A DNA stretch of 64,000 nt from Isochrysis galbana (lineage: Eukaryota; Haptophyta; Isochrysidales; Isochrysidaceae), in NCBI GenBank assembly GCA_018136815.1, contig CM030938.1, positions 2,397,028 through 2,461,027 of the forward strand. Direction: 5' to 3'. Numbering within the stretch: the first letter of the stretch is position 1; each line of letters opens with the position of its first letter. The position numbers and the translations under genes were made by a program. Below are positions 11,737 through 21,464 of this stretch, piece after piece. Below the pieces are notes generated by a model, which worked only from the letters and a program-made list of their open reading frames with translations, was not told the origin of the DNA and did no database searches.

Positions 11737-12260
11737 GGGTTGGAGCTCGCTCCAACCCCCCCTCCCCCCCCTTGGTCAACAGGTAGAGAGGTGCAGTGTG
11801 GGGGCCCCAGAGGCTCAGGAGCGCCAGCGGGAGAGAGGCAGGGGAGGCCAGAGCCCTGCCCCAGCCTCCTCTGCTCCCTGAGTTGGCCTCCAAGAGCCAG
11901 GAGCCTCCAGGGGCCGCCAGAGGGCAGCTGGAGGCCTGCCGCAGTCGCGCCATCGCGCGTGCCGCAGGAGAGGGGAGAGAGCGCGCGAAGAAGGGGGTGG
12001 GCGTGAGCGAGAGCTCCACCCACCGAAAAATGGGAAAGTCTCGCGCCTGTTTACAGGATAAGTCGAGACAGAGGCTATCGCCAACCCGGGAGGCATAGGC
12101 ATAGGAGGAAGGGGGGAACGGATAACCGGGGGGGGGGGGGCGCAGGCCACCGGACCATATCTAAGCCCTTCACCCCAACCCCCCCAGTAGTGCACGGGGG
12201 GAGCCGCCTGATGGCGGGGGGAGAAGGGTCGGGGGAGTTGGGGTGTAGAAAGTATGCAGT
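11737..12260. repeat. GC-rich dispersed repeat, with inverted copy at 52.6-52.9 kb
   Basis: Two blocks recur elsewhere. 12000-12260 (gagagctccacccaccgaaaaat, then cggggggagccgcctg) is inverted at 52640-52920. 11820-11970 is a diverged relative of 28060-28240. C and G homopolymer runs are frequent. No gene. Confidence 0.6.
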
Positions 12261-12349
12261 ATGCTGCGTGCTACTTGCAGTAGGTAGTGCTTCCATTCGC
12301 CGCGAGTGCGGTAAGAATATTAAAAGTTTTTTATTTTTAACAATTTTAA

Positions 12350-12425
12350 ATTTCGTCAGGCATGACGGGATTCCGGGACTGAAACGTTGTGTCCAATTAG
12401 CTACTGGGGTTGGCTAGGATATAAT
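12350..12425 (+). repeat. Dispersed repeat family C fragment
   Basis: ggcatgacgggattccgggac through ggttggctaggatataat matches the end of the repeat at 28385-28665 and its inverted copy at 38590-38985. Confidence 0.65.
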
Positions 12426-13205
12426 ATTATTCATTATTATTACATCACGACGAGGAGTCACGAGGCACCACTCCCACATCACTCACCCACCAAACACCCA
12501 CACAAGAAAACTCCGAAAACTAACGCAACATCCCACATCCCACATCCCGCAAACAAATCAATGTGAAACAAAGGACAACCAAACAAACTCGGCGTGCAAT
12601 GCGGCGAAGCTTCGAGACATCTCGTTGGCGAAAACAAAACGCACTCAAATTTTCTCACACAACGCATTGGTGGAGACATCGCATCCGCATAGAGTATATA
12701 AATATAAAATACTCTGGATGCGACAAGAGGGCACGAGGCGCCTCCTCATGGTGAAGTAAGTATAAACTTAGTTCAGGATCAATGACAAAAGGGGCCGGCA
12801 AGCATAGTCAAAAGGATGAAGTGTGTAGTCAACCGACAAATCTTGGAGCTGTGCGTTAGATGGTGCGAATGACATTTGTTGATTTTCAGATGCGGAGAAT
12901 AGAACTTCAGACTCTACCCCAGCTGCACCATGCAGGCATGGAGAACAGCCGCACACAACATGGCAGCCGTCTCATGAGCGTCAACAAGCATGGTAGGAAT
13001 AAAGAAGCGATGCAGTAAGTGGGACACAAGCTCCCCTCCTCGACTTCCAAGGCGGTCGGGTCGGAAACAATTCGGATGATGGTCGGAAGGAGCAGCAGGA
13101 CATGGAACAAGATTAGAAATGCTTGAAGGGCAAGGGGCACGGTGAAGGGCAGGCGGCAATGGACAGCTGGGGGTGGAACAGGTATTCGTCTGACCAGAGC
13201 CACCT
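12426..13205. other. Intergenic, nothing recognised
   Basis: AT-richer DNA with short ORFs only. I found no repeat partner and no protein family. Confidence 0.3.
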
Positions 13206-13211
13206 TATAAT

Positions 13212-13828
13212 TCACCAGTGCTTGTAGCGATTCATCGAAGCTGAGCCGTTGGCACCGGCACGCAAATAAGCGCCCGAAACTCTAGCAATCATTTCCACAA
13301 GCCCTGTGGGGCTCTCCTTTGAGGTTGGTTGCTGCTTCTGATCCCGGTCTCGCGCGCTATTTGTCCCCTTAATCCACTGGGGGATGAACTGGCCGTCACA
13401 TGTGAACATAATTTCCGAAGCGGGGAGTGCCCTGTGGGCACGGCCCGGGGTACGGAACTCGAATCAGAATTACGTTCCTCTCCTGCTCGTTGCACTTGAT
13501 GCGCTGCCTGTGGTTCTTGTCTTTGAGTTCCTAGCCGACAGCAGTGAGCAAAATCGTCCCTCGAAGGAATCCCGCGATCGCAGATAGCGAGAAGCGTCCC
13601 TGCGCCCTGTGCTGTCAGCTGGATCCCATGCTGGCGCAGACCATTGATCAATGAGCTCCCAGCTTGCAACGACCCATCCGGCGCACGTGGTGCGACCTGC
13701 AGGAAGGCGACTGTCTCTTCGTAGGCGGAGGCCAGAAGTTCGGCGGTTGGTTGAGGCGGAGGCTTTCCCGGCTCCAGTTCGGGCATCCGGATGTTGCCCG
13801 CCGCGAGGTTCGAATGCCAGCGGAACAT
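13212..13828 (-). CDS. Possible hypothetical gene
   Basis: An open frame of 179 codons (13828-13289) begins with MFRWHSNLAAGNIRMPE, and its first part (PTAELLASAYEETVAFLQVAP) reads like real protein. A second open piece in another frame (13409-13212) contains FTCDGQFIPQWIKGTN. A gt near 13475 and an ag near 13438 on the minus strand could join them. No family is recognised. It may be a small host gene or an old transposon piece; a non-coding origin is not excluded. Confidence 0.3.
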
Positions 13829-13923
13829 CCCCTACCTCGCCGAGGCGGAGCAAGAGGTGAGGCGGACCGTTCGACTGGCAATAGTGTGAAGAGATGTCGG
13901 GGTGTGAAGCCGAGAATCTCCAC

Positions 13924-14374
13924 GTCTACACGACTCGTCTAGATAGTGATACTAATCATCAGTCCCTCCTACCACACTGCTCTCCGAAGCATCACGTGGA
14001 TGCATTGGGTGAGATGGAGGGCTGTGCCCTCGGCTATAGCCCGAGGGGCTCGCCCAGACAGCCCGAGAGCCCAGCCCTGCGCCGGCGGCGGCCCCCCCCT
14101 CGGAAGGCACGCACGCGGAGCAAGCTCGATAGTCGCAATAGTCGATAGCGCTTCTTGCGACAGCGGGAGGGTGGCCCTGAGCCGGCAATTAATTACATTA
14201 TAATATAGGTATAGGTCCAGCGTGTGCAAGTCAGAAGAAAATGAATCATACTCCCTCCCGCTGGAGACCACGTTTGCGCTTGCGAACGCGCGGCCCCCGA
14301 GATCTAACTCTGACTCTGACTTCTGACTCCGTCAGCTAGAGTGTCCACATAGGCGAGATGCGAGACCCGCCTGA
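13924..14374. other. Intergenic, nothing recognised
   Basis: Contains a GC-rich block (14020-14120) and no supportable gene or repeat partner. Confidence 0.3.
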
Positions 14375-14455
14375 GAGGCTGCAACTTCAGGTCTGGTTAT
14401 TTTTTTGACAAATACCCCATGAAGTGGGTATATAAACCTTTATGGACAAGGCACT
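14375..14455 (-). repeat. MITE-like terminus
   Basis: Its reverse complement (attttgtcaaaaaaataacc, then agacctgaagttgc) is a diverged copy of the blocks at 36146-36230 and 43692-43780. Confidence 0.5.
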
Positions 14456-14508
14456 AATCTTATGATTGGTCGCCATGGAGGGGGGCCTCGCGCCCCCCCC
14501 ACTCTCTT

Positions 14509-15105
14509 GTCAGAGCAAGGCTCATCTCACTCTTGGAGATTGCCTGCGAGGGCGCGCCGGCAGCTAGCGCGGAATGCGGTTCTTGCGGGGAGCTCATGGA
14601 GCTTTCCTCGGGGTTGACTACGGCCATGGTGATCGACGCACGACGCATGACGCACGGAGGGCGCGGAAGTGCGGAAGGAGAAGGAGGCTTGTGGGAGGTG
14701 GTGGCAGGCGACTGGGGGTGGCTCAGGCGCGTGCTTGGCTTGTATTGACTCGTTGACTCGGGGTATAGACTCGGGAACTCGGGGGGACTCGCTTGGGAAC
14801 ACGGTGGGCCTCAAGGAGCTGCTACAAAAAGTTCGAGGACACCGAGCCACAAAACTAAACCAAACGGACGATGAAGATTCCTCAAGGGAAGAACTCGACA
14901 TGGCGACCGGAGCCGAACGAAGGCCCTTCCGCACTTCCGCGCCCTCCGTGCTCCGTGCGTGCGTCGTGCGTCGTGCGTCGATCACCATGCCCGTAGTCAC
15001 CCCCGAGGAAAGCTCCATGAGCTCCCCACAAGAACCGCGTTCCGCGCTAGCTGCCGGCGCGCCCTCGCAGGCAATCTCCAAGAGTGAGATGAGCCTTGCT
15101 CTGAC
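14509..15105. mobile_element. Foldback element with about 170-bp inverted arms
   Basis: The left arm (14509-14677) starts gtcagagcaaggctcatctc. The right arm (14925-15105) is its near-perfect reverse complement, ending at ctctgac. The loop is about 250 bp. A further arm-like copy, with part of the loop, lies at 36456-36680. No transposase-like ORF is present, and short ORFs mirror each other because of the inverted arms. The flanks show no clear target duplication. Confidence 0.75.
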
Positions 15106-15366
15106 ACCTTAAACATGTTAGGCCTTTTCGGAGGGTGTTCCCAGTCCTAATACCCACTATACACAATAGGCCCAAGAGGGAAATTAGAACCTAGCTTGGA
15201 ACTAGAAACACTAACCACCTCGTTGGGGGTGGCGTACATAATAGCCGAGAGACCCGACTCAGAACAAACTTGAGACGTGCATGCAAGTCGCGTTCCGTCA
15301 AAAGAGGACCACAATCTGTTTTCTTTTTAGTTATGAACAATATTGGTACAAAACAAGGCTGTGTAT
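15106..15366. other. Intergenic with a TIR-like terminus
   Basis: aagtcgcgttccgtcaaaag at about 15287 recurs at about 42855 and resembles the terminus of the long-TIR family at 21465-23011. Nothing else recognised. Confidence 0.4.
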
Positions 15367-15367
15367 A

Positions 15368-16040
15368 GAAACTTTTTTTAAAATAAAGTCGCCGTATACG
15401 AGATGTTTCGTTTACGCAGCACATGTGATTACTTGCAATCATTGAGCACGCCGTGCGTATGCGCATCGACTTCCCCCTCGCGAGGGCGCCGTGCGTGCGC
15501 ATAGAAACTTTTTTCCCTAAGGCCCACATTAACGTAAAGTAGCCATATACGAGACGTTTCGTTTGCGCAGCACGTGTGATTGCTTGCAATCATTGTGCAC
15601 GCCGTGCGTATGCACATCGGCTTCCCCCCCCCGCGGGGCGCCGTGCGTGCGCATAGCAACTTCCAGGAAGGTGCACGCCGTGCGTTCACTCTTTTCGCGG
15701 GGGAACTCTGGGCGCGGAGGACGGGCGGAACAAAGTGTGATTGCGTTTCGTTTACGCAGCACATGTGATTACTTGCAATCATTGAGCACGCCGTGCGTAT
15801 GCGCATCGACTTCCCCCTCGCGAGGGCGCCGTGCGTGCGCATAGAAACTTTTTTCCCTAAGGCCCACATTAACGTAAAGTAGCCATATACGAGATGTTTC
15901 GTTTGCGCAGCACGTGTGATTGCTTGCAATCATTGTGCACGCCGTGCGTATGCACATCGACTTCCCCCCCCGCGGGGCGCCGTGCGTGCGCATAGCAACT
16001 TCCAGGAAGGTGCACGCCGTGCGTTCACTCTTTCCGCGGG
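15368..16040. repeat. Tandem repeat, two 340-bp units with nested half-units
   Basis: The phrase tttacgcagcacatgtgatt occurs at 15411 and 15751, giving a 340-bp period. A diverged half-copy (tttgcgcagcacgtgtgatt) lies 150 bp after each, so the unit is an older internal duplication. The word gcacgccgtgcgt recurs many times and is partly palindromic. Single copies lie at 17815-18140 (inverted) and 22085-22325. No coding function. Confidence 0.85.
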
Positions 16041-16295
16041 GGACTCTGGACGCAGAGGCGGTCGGGAACCGCGGGGGCACCCCTGGGACCGGGGAAAATA
16101 TTACCGTATATTGCGAAAACACTAACGTAAACAATCGAGGTCTTGGGGTCTCTCCGCTCCCCCGGGGCCCCCTCCCCCGGGTCCCCTCCTCCCCCCTCTC
16201 ATCGACCTACCAGAGAGAGACGGCTCCTACTGCCTGCCTCCCTCCTCCCTCCTCGCTCACCCTCCAGCTCTCTCCTCGCCCTCGTCTTCCTCACG

Positions 16296-17213
16296 ATGGT
16301 GGCGACTCGGCGCGCATCGGTACGGTCCTCCGTCCTCTCGTCTCGTGCTCCTGCTCGCTGGTTTCGTTCGACTCGCTCGACACCGCCACCTGTCGACTGG
16401 ACGCCGAGCGCAAGCGCTGCTCGCACGACTCGTTCCTCTTCCTGCTCCAAGGGCGCGGCGGAGGAGGCGGATCCTGTTCGCGTTCCTGATGCCGAGGAGG
16501 AGGCCCTTTCCCCGACCGATGAGGCCACCACCACCACCACCGACGAGGACTCCGGGCCTGTGGGAGGAGAAGAGGAGAACGAGGACTGTGCGTCGGACGC
16601 TCCAGGTCTTTTTGTTCCCATCGCGCGGGTTGCGGATGTCGAGGAGCCAGCCGAGTCGATGGAGGAGGTCGAGACCGCCCACGCGCTCGCTCTCGCCGAT
16701 GAGAAGGAAGCCGAGGAAGAGGACGAGAAGGCGGAGAAGGCGGAGAATGAGAAGACGGCTGCGTCCGACGCACCAGTCGGAGAAGTCTTCACTCGGTTCG
16801 AAGAGGCCACGCAGCTGGAAGAGGCCACGCAGCTCGAGGAGGAGGAGAAGGGCGAGACCGCCGAGGAGGCCGAGACCGCCGAGGCGCCCGCTCCTGCCAA
16901 GGCGAACGAAAAGGAGGGTGAGGAGAAGACGGAGGAGAAGGAAGAGGAGACGTCCGACGCAGCCGCTCAGGAGGGGTTGGAGGTGGCCACGCAGCTGGAG
17001 GAACTGACTCAGCTCGAGGAGTCCGCGGAGACCGCAGCCGAGCCGACCTCCGCGGAGGCCGCGATCGAGACCTCCACGGATGCCTCGCGTGTGATGGAGG
17101 ACCATGCGTCCGACGCTCAAGCGGACGCTATGTTGGAGCCCATCGTTGACGAGAAGGACGACGACGCCGGCGTGCCCAGCGGTGGGGTCCGCATGGACGC
17201 ATCGTCCGAGTGA
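16296..17213 (+). CDS. Glu-rich acidic protein with internal repeats
   Basis: 305 residues from ATG 16296; the frame is also open upstream to 16143. After a basic, Ser/Arg-rich N-terminus (1-55) the protein becomes strongly acidic. The module A/T-SDA-P/Q recurs (CASDAP, AASDAP, TSDAAA, HASDAQ). Between copies are runs of EEATQLEE and ATQLEELTQLEE, which suggests a duplicated unit of about 70 residues. Charged Glu/Lys segments would favour coiled coil or disorder. No enzyme motif or membrane segment is visible, and no family is recognised. The peptide repeats hold in this frame only, which supports coding. The opposite strand is also open by composition, but reads as low-complexity Ser/Ala or Leu/Gly. 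A nuclear or scaffold role would be speculation. Confidence 0.6.
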   Translation: MVATRRASVRSSVLSSRAPARWFRSTRSTPPPVDWTPSASAARTTRSSSCSKGAAEEADPVRVPDAEEEALSPTDEATTTTTDEDSGPVGGEEENEDCASDAPGLFVPIARVADVEEPAESMEEVETAHALALADEKEAEEEDEKAEKAENEKTAASDAPVGEVFTRFEEATQLEEATQLEEEEKGETAEEAETAEAPAPAKANEKEGEEKTEEKEEETSDAAAQEGLEVATQLEELTQLEESAETAAEPTSAEAAIETSTDASRVMEDHASDAQADAMLEPIVDEKDDDAGVPSGGVRMDASSE

Positions 17214-17814
17214 ATGCGCGCGCCGCCGGTGGGCGTGCGGCGGGGCGTGTCCGCACGCGTTTGCGGGGGCGTGTCCGAGCGCGGCGGGGGTCCTTGCGCG
17301 AGTTATCGAAAGAAAAAAACGGAGTTATTGAAAGAATCGAGAATGCGCACAGCTTGCAGGCTGCCAGTCAACGCTCGCGCAGCACCAGTGTGCACAGAGT
17401 CGCGAAGCTGCCCATGACCGATGTCGAGGAGGTCGGGTTGGATAACCCATGCGCTCGATGCCACACGTGCATTTGCGCTTGGTGGAAGTATGGGAGCGCT
17501 CTTCGAGTTGAAACTGGTTGGAGTGAGCGCCTGGCGATGCAGCGCTCGTGGTGACCGGTGTGTGCATGAGCATTTCGATGGACGAGCAATAGGTGAGGAA
17601 GGGCCACGGGGAAGGGCAGGAAGGGCAGGGCAGGAGGAAGAGCAGGAAGGGCAGGGCAGGAGGAAGGGCAGGAGGAAGGGCAGGAGGAAGGGGGCAGGAG
17701 GAAGGGGGCAGGAGGGGGGCAGGAGGAAGGGGGCAGGAGGAAGGGCAGGTCCTTCCGCACTTTTCGCCAAGAAGGAACGGCGTGCAGAAAAAGTTGTTAT
17801 GCTGCATGATGAGT
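17214..17814. repeat. Intergenic with GGGCAGGAGGAA minisatellite
   Basis: 17585-17755 is a minisatellite of gggcaggaggaa-like units. The rest shows no gene. Long ORFs through it follow the repeat period and are not credible. Confidence 0.6.
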
Positions 17815-18140
17815 GGCAATCACACTTTGTTCCGCCCGTCCTCCGCGCCCAGAGTTCCCCCGCGAAAAGAGTGAACGCACGGCGTGCACCTTCCTGGAAG
17901 TTGCTATGCGCACGCACGGCGCCCCCGCATCGCGCCGTGCCCACGCACGGCGTGCACATGTGATTGCAAGTCATCACAGGCGCTGTGTAACGAAACATCT
18001 CTTATATGGCCAGTTTACGTAGTTGTGGGCCGCAGGGGCTACACACACGGAACGGGTTGACATGCGCGCGCACGGCGTATCCGCGGGGGGACCGATGCAC
18101 ATCGCGCCGTGCCCATGCACGGCGTGCACCGATGTGATTA
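17815..18140 (-). repeat. Inverted copy of the 340-bp repeat unit
   Basis: cacactttgttccgcccgtc followed by gaacgcacggcgtgcacctt is the reverse complement of the second half of the 15.4-16.0 kb repeat. It then diverges into further gcacggcgtgc words. Confidence 0.75.
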
Positions 18141-18204
18141 GCGAAGAAGCTTTGACGACCTCTCTCTCTTATAATTTTAACAAGATCTAATGTTAAACAA
18201 CTAC

Positions 18205-18268
18205 AATACAACTGTGGACATTTGATCGCTCAATTCGACTGATGTCCCACTATTGACGGAACGACACC
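18205..18268 (-). repeat. Isolated terminus of the long-TIR family
   Basis: gatgtcccactattgacgga followed by acgacacct matches the end of the 21465-23011 element and the solitary ends at 23255-23330, 34737-34800 and 36870-36935. Confidence 0.7.
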
Positions 18269-18349
18269 TGCCCGCGGCTGGACGAACACCCACAGAGACG
18301 TACAAGCGACCACCACAGGCGAGAGAGGCGAATATACCCGAGGCCCACC

Positions 18350-18558
18350 AACAGCAGGCTTGCCCGGAACCCGCACTCTGAACCAGGCTCGCGGTAGCGC
18401 ACCCGAGCCGAACCCCGGAAACCGAAGACAAACAAAGGAATGAAGGGGGGAAGGGGAGGAGGTGGAGGAAAGGGAAGTTAAGGGCGATGTCAGTAGTGAT
18501 AGGGGAATACCCTAGTCTAGTAGGTGCGCAGCCCAGAATCTTCAGATGTTTTTTTTTG
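18350..18558 (+). repeat. Dispersed repeat family B copy (SINE-like)
   Basis: Runs from a tgcccggaaccc block through aaagggaagttaagggcgatgt to cagaatcttcagatg followed by a T-run. Other copies: 26640-26875 (+), 30490-30640 (-), 30690-30885 (-), and a part at 33870-33955 (-). The T-run end at a fixed position suggests retroposition of a Pol III transcript; promoter boxes were not identified. Confidence 0.55.
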
Positions 18559-18559
18559 A

Positions 18560-18816
18560 GCGTCGTCGTCGAGCGCGCTAGTGTTGCAGAAGTTGGAGTG
18601 GTCTCTCGGCCGGCGGCCGAAGTACCACGTACCACGTTAGAAATTGTAGTCTTGTAAGAGGTAAGAGGTCTTGTTGGCTAGCATCCCTAGCCACATACAC
18701 CGGACGAGCCATGCACCAACCGCTCACACCCCCATCGCGGGGTAGGGGTTCCGTTGCCGATGAGGCACGGTCCCTCAGCACTAGGATTAAACTAGGACAA
18801 CAAGGAAACTCTGACA
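18560..18816 (-). mobile_element. Copia-type LTR plus leader (fossil)
   Basis: LTR 18635-18816 (182 bp, start TGTCAGAG on the minus strand, end CTAACG) is followed by a TGGTAC primer-binding-like site and leader. Same family as 3843-4189. The internal region is missing; broken. Confidence 0.72.
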
Positions 18817-18938
18817 CCAGGTGTTAGTTTGCCCGTTAGCCCAGAATCTTCAGATTTTTTTTCACCTATTCCTAGAAAAGCCAAAACGACTTACTGCTAG
18901 CTTTGTGCACGCACGGGGCGCTGGCGAGAGCATTGCAC

Positions 18939-21193
18939 ATGGGCTTCCTCGGGTTCGGCCGCTCGCGCCGCGACGAGGAGATCCGGGTCCTCCGCGAGGC
19001 CGTCTACGAGCAAGGCATTCGTCTAGCTGCCTTGGAGGCGGCCATGAGCTCACTCGTAGCAGGTGGACACCAGCAAGCCCCAAAAGGACCAGCAATCGCA
19101 CATAGCGACACAAGGGCCGCCTCAGAGCACCCTTCGCAGGCGGCTCCCACCCGAGAATCCGAGCAGCGTCGACTTCCAGCGTCCAAGCTTGCACCCATCA
19201 AGACCTTATTGCTCGATGGGGGTCAGGAGACGGTGGCCTTGGCTATCTCAACCTCACTTCTTCACTTGCCAGCTAGGCCAGATGGGCTTCCTGTGCCCCG
19301 CTACGTGTGCATTGCAGGCAGCAATGGGAGCTTGCTGGTGACCGATGCAAACGGCAAATTGATGGCCCCAGCGCTACAGCTTCCGGGTGCGGCAGCTGCT
19401 CTGGCCTTTAGCGCCACCGAACCCGCGCGCCTCTGGGCAGCAACACCGGTTGATGGGGATTCATTTTTCCTCCACACTTACCTCCTCCATGGCACAAGGA
19501 CTTCTGCTTCATTTCAAGATGGAAAGTTGGGAGCAAGCTCGATCGAAATCAAAGAGGAGCATGCGGCTCGCATGTGGTGGAACGCGGATCCGTCGAGCCC
19601 GTCGACGGAAGACCTGCGAGTGAACGCACGACAAAAAGGTACAGACGACGGTGTGCCAAAGATACTGGCCATTGTTCCATCATTTGCTCCATCTTCTGGG
19701 AAGAGGCCGCGGGATCGGGAGCGGGGTGTTCGATCGAGCGTAATGGTCGCGCGGTCGGACGGCCATGTGGCACTGGCCTCCGTGAGCGATGGCGCCACAG
19801 TTGCTTCGCTTCCAACGGGCCTCACATCCTTGCGGGCCATCACACGTTCCCCGCATAGCCTTGCCTTGGCTTCTTCAGAGCGGGTGCTTGTGTTGGACCT
19901 GGGGCAGCCGGGCTCGCCTGCATCTGCCCGTGAATGCGAACTACCGCCACCTGCAGTAGGCCGAATATCTGACGTCGCTTTCGATGCCGCCTTCCCCGCC
20001 CTCCTCTACGCGTCAACTACTGATGGAGATGTGCTGTTCTTTCACACTCGCGCGCGATCTCCCAATCGAAATTCGGGGCGCACACCACAGTATGGATGCG
20101 CATGGACGGATACACGGTATCAGGTAGCCCCGCCTGTCGAAGCCACTCTTCGTCCTCGAGCACCACAAGAGTCACTTTCCGAAAGCCCTCGGGAAGGCAG
20201 TGTGCATCGGAAGACGAAGGCGCCCGACCGTCGCCTAGCCAGCCCATTGTCCTCGACACATACACAGATCTCCGTGCCGGAAGTCGTTCTGGCCTCATTA
20301 CATGGATACTTAGTTTTAGCCCGTGCTGGACGCTTGAGCGTGCTGAATGTCAGTGACGTCTACGAAAGAGGTGAATCATCGACTGCGCCAATTGTCCACG
20401 ACGAGGTGAGCGCATATTGAGCAAGGAGGCGATCATGCATTTGCTTTATTATGCTTGGCATGCGCTTACTCCACTTTATGATACCTGATCGGCAAGTGGA
20501 CTCGCTAGCCCCCTTCCCTCGCCCCACCCCACCCCATCCAACCCTAGCTCACCCCGGCCCAGCCATCGCGCGAGAGCGTCTCACCAAACGACGTTGAGCA
20601 TGGGATAGGGGCTATAGAGAGGCGACCACCCATCGGTCTTGTTGGTGTCTGATTTGGTGAACCTGTACCACTACTTGGAATGTACTGCCGACTCTCCTCG
20701 CCTTGTGACTCGCGTGTGATAGGTGCTAAGCGGGACAAGGACGCCCTTGCTTCAAGCTGCGGGCTCACTTCTTGTCCTTGCCGGGAATTCGGATATGGCA
20801 GCACCTGGCACCGATGTGCACCCTTCAGCCACCATATTCCGCACAACACTAACTTATGAAGCGCCATCTCTTCCTTGGTGGCGACCGCTCGTGATGATGG
20901 GTGCCGTGCTAGTGGTCACGATTTTGTATCAGTGCAGCCGGCATAGTCGGAAAAATAAAGCCAGGGACAGGTCACGTGGCGGTGGCGATGAGAATGAGAG
21001 CAACCATCTACGTATAAACCCTCGGGATTACGAACTTGACCGACTGACCACGAGCCATGGAGTGCACCACTGCTATCAAGATGTGCCGAGTGCTAACTCT
21101 CAGCCACACGCCTCGCGTCGACCAACGCACGGCGGGCGGCTCTCAGTCAAGGACAACACATATCCCATGGAGTACGACGAGTATGACTACTAA
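18939..21193 (+). CDS. Putative single-pass membrane protein with beta-propeller-like ectodomain
   Basis: Two exons are inferred: 18939-20405 and 20723-21193, with a phase-0 intron (gtgagc...gatag, 317 bp), giving 645 residues. The N-terminus has a short amphipathic coiled-coil segment (DEEIRVLREAVYEQGIRLAALE, about 10-30). Residues 90-480 contain repeated hydrophobic strand patterns such as RYVCIAGSNGSLLVTD, VMVARSDGHVALASVSDG and PALLYASTTDGDVLFFHT, which read like degenerate WD40 or quinoprotein blades. One strong membrane helix follows (LVMMGAVLVVTILYQC, about 545-560), then a basic RHSRKNK stop-transfer and a polar tail ending MEYDEYDY. ATG 18939 is the first methionine in frame. No cleavable signal peptide is obvious, so topology is uncertain. 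I do not recognise the family. The splice keeps the frame and joins a hydrophobic continuation, which supports the model. Confidence 0.72.
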
Positions 21194-21464
21194 AACGGGC
21201 GAGGCACCATGCTCTTCTAGACCCAAAAACGATCTTTCACATTAAGCATTGGATCGCTATTTGGATCATTTTATGGTCATCACTTTTGTTGTTGTCCCGT
21301 GGACAGTCCTACGAATGACGATTCTGAGGTGTAGAAAGAATAAGGACAACCGAAATAATAAATATACCACAATCAACTTCTTGATTTTCCAAACCCTGCT
21401 AGATAGACATGTAGACATGCCACATGCCTGACTGCAGAAAAGACAAGAAGGGCACAGACATCGT
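21194..21464. other. 3' flank of the membrane-protein gene
   Basis: AT-rich sequence, likely 3' UTR and spacer. No gene seen. Confidence 0.3.

Noticed and set aside
13805-13830. Box-B-like word (ggttcgaatgcc)
   Set aside because: No A box at a suitable distance and no cloverleaf; not a tRNA or SINE head.
16257-17120. Minus-strand 287-codon ORF opposite the acidic protein
   Set aside because: Leu/Gly/Arg low complexity that is the mirror of GAG/GCC codons; the plus frame carries ordered modules instead.
17421-17963. 180-codon plus-strand ORF
   Set aside because: Most of it is the GGGCAGGAGGAA minisatellite read through.
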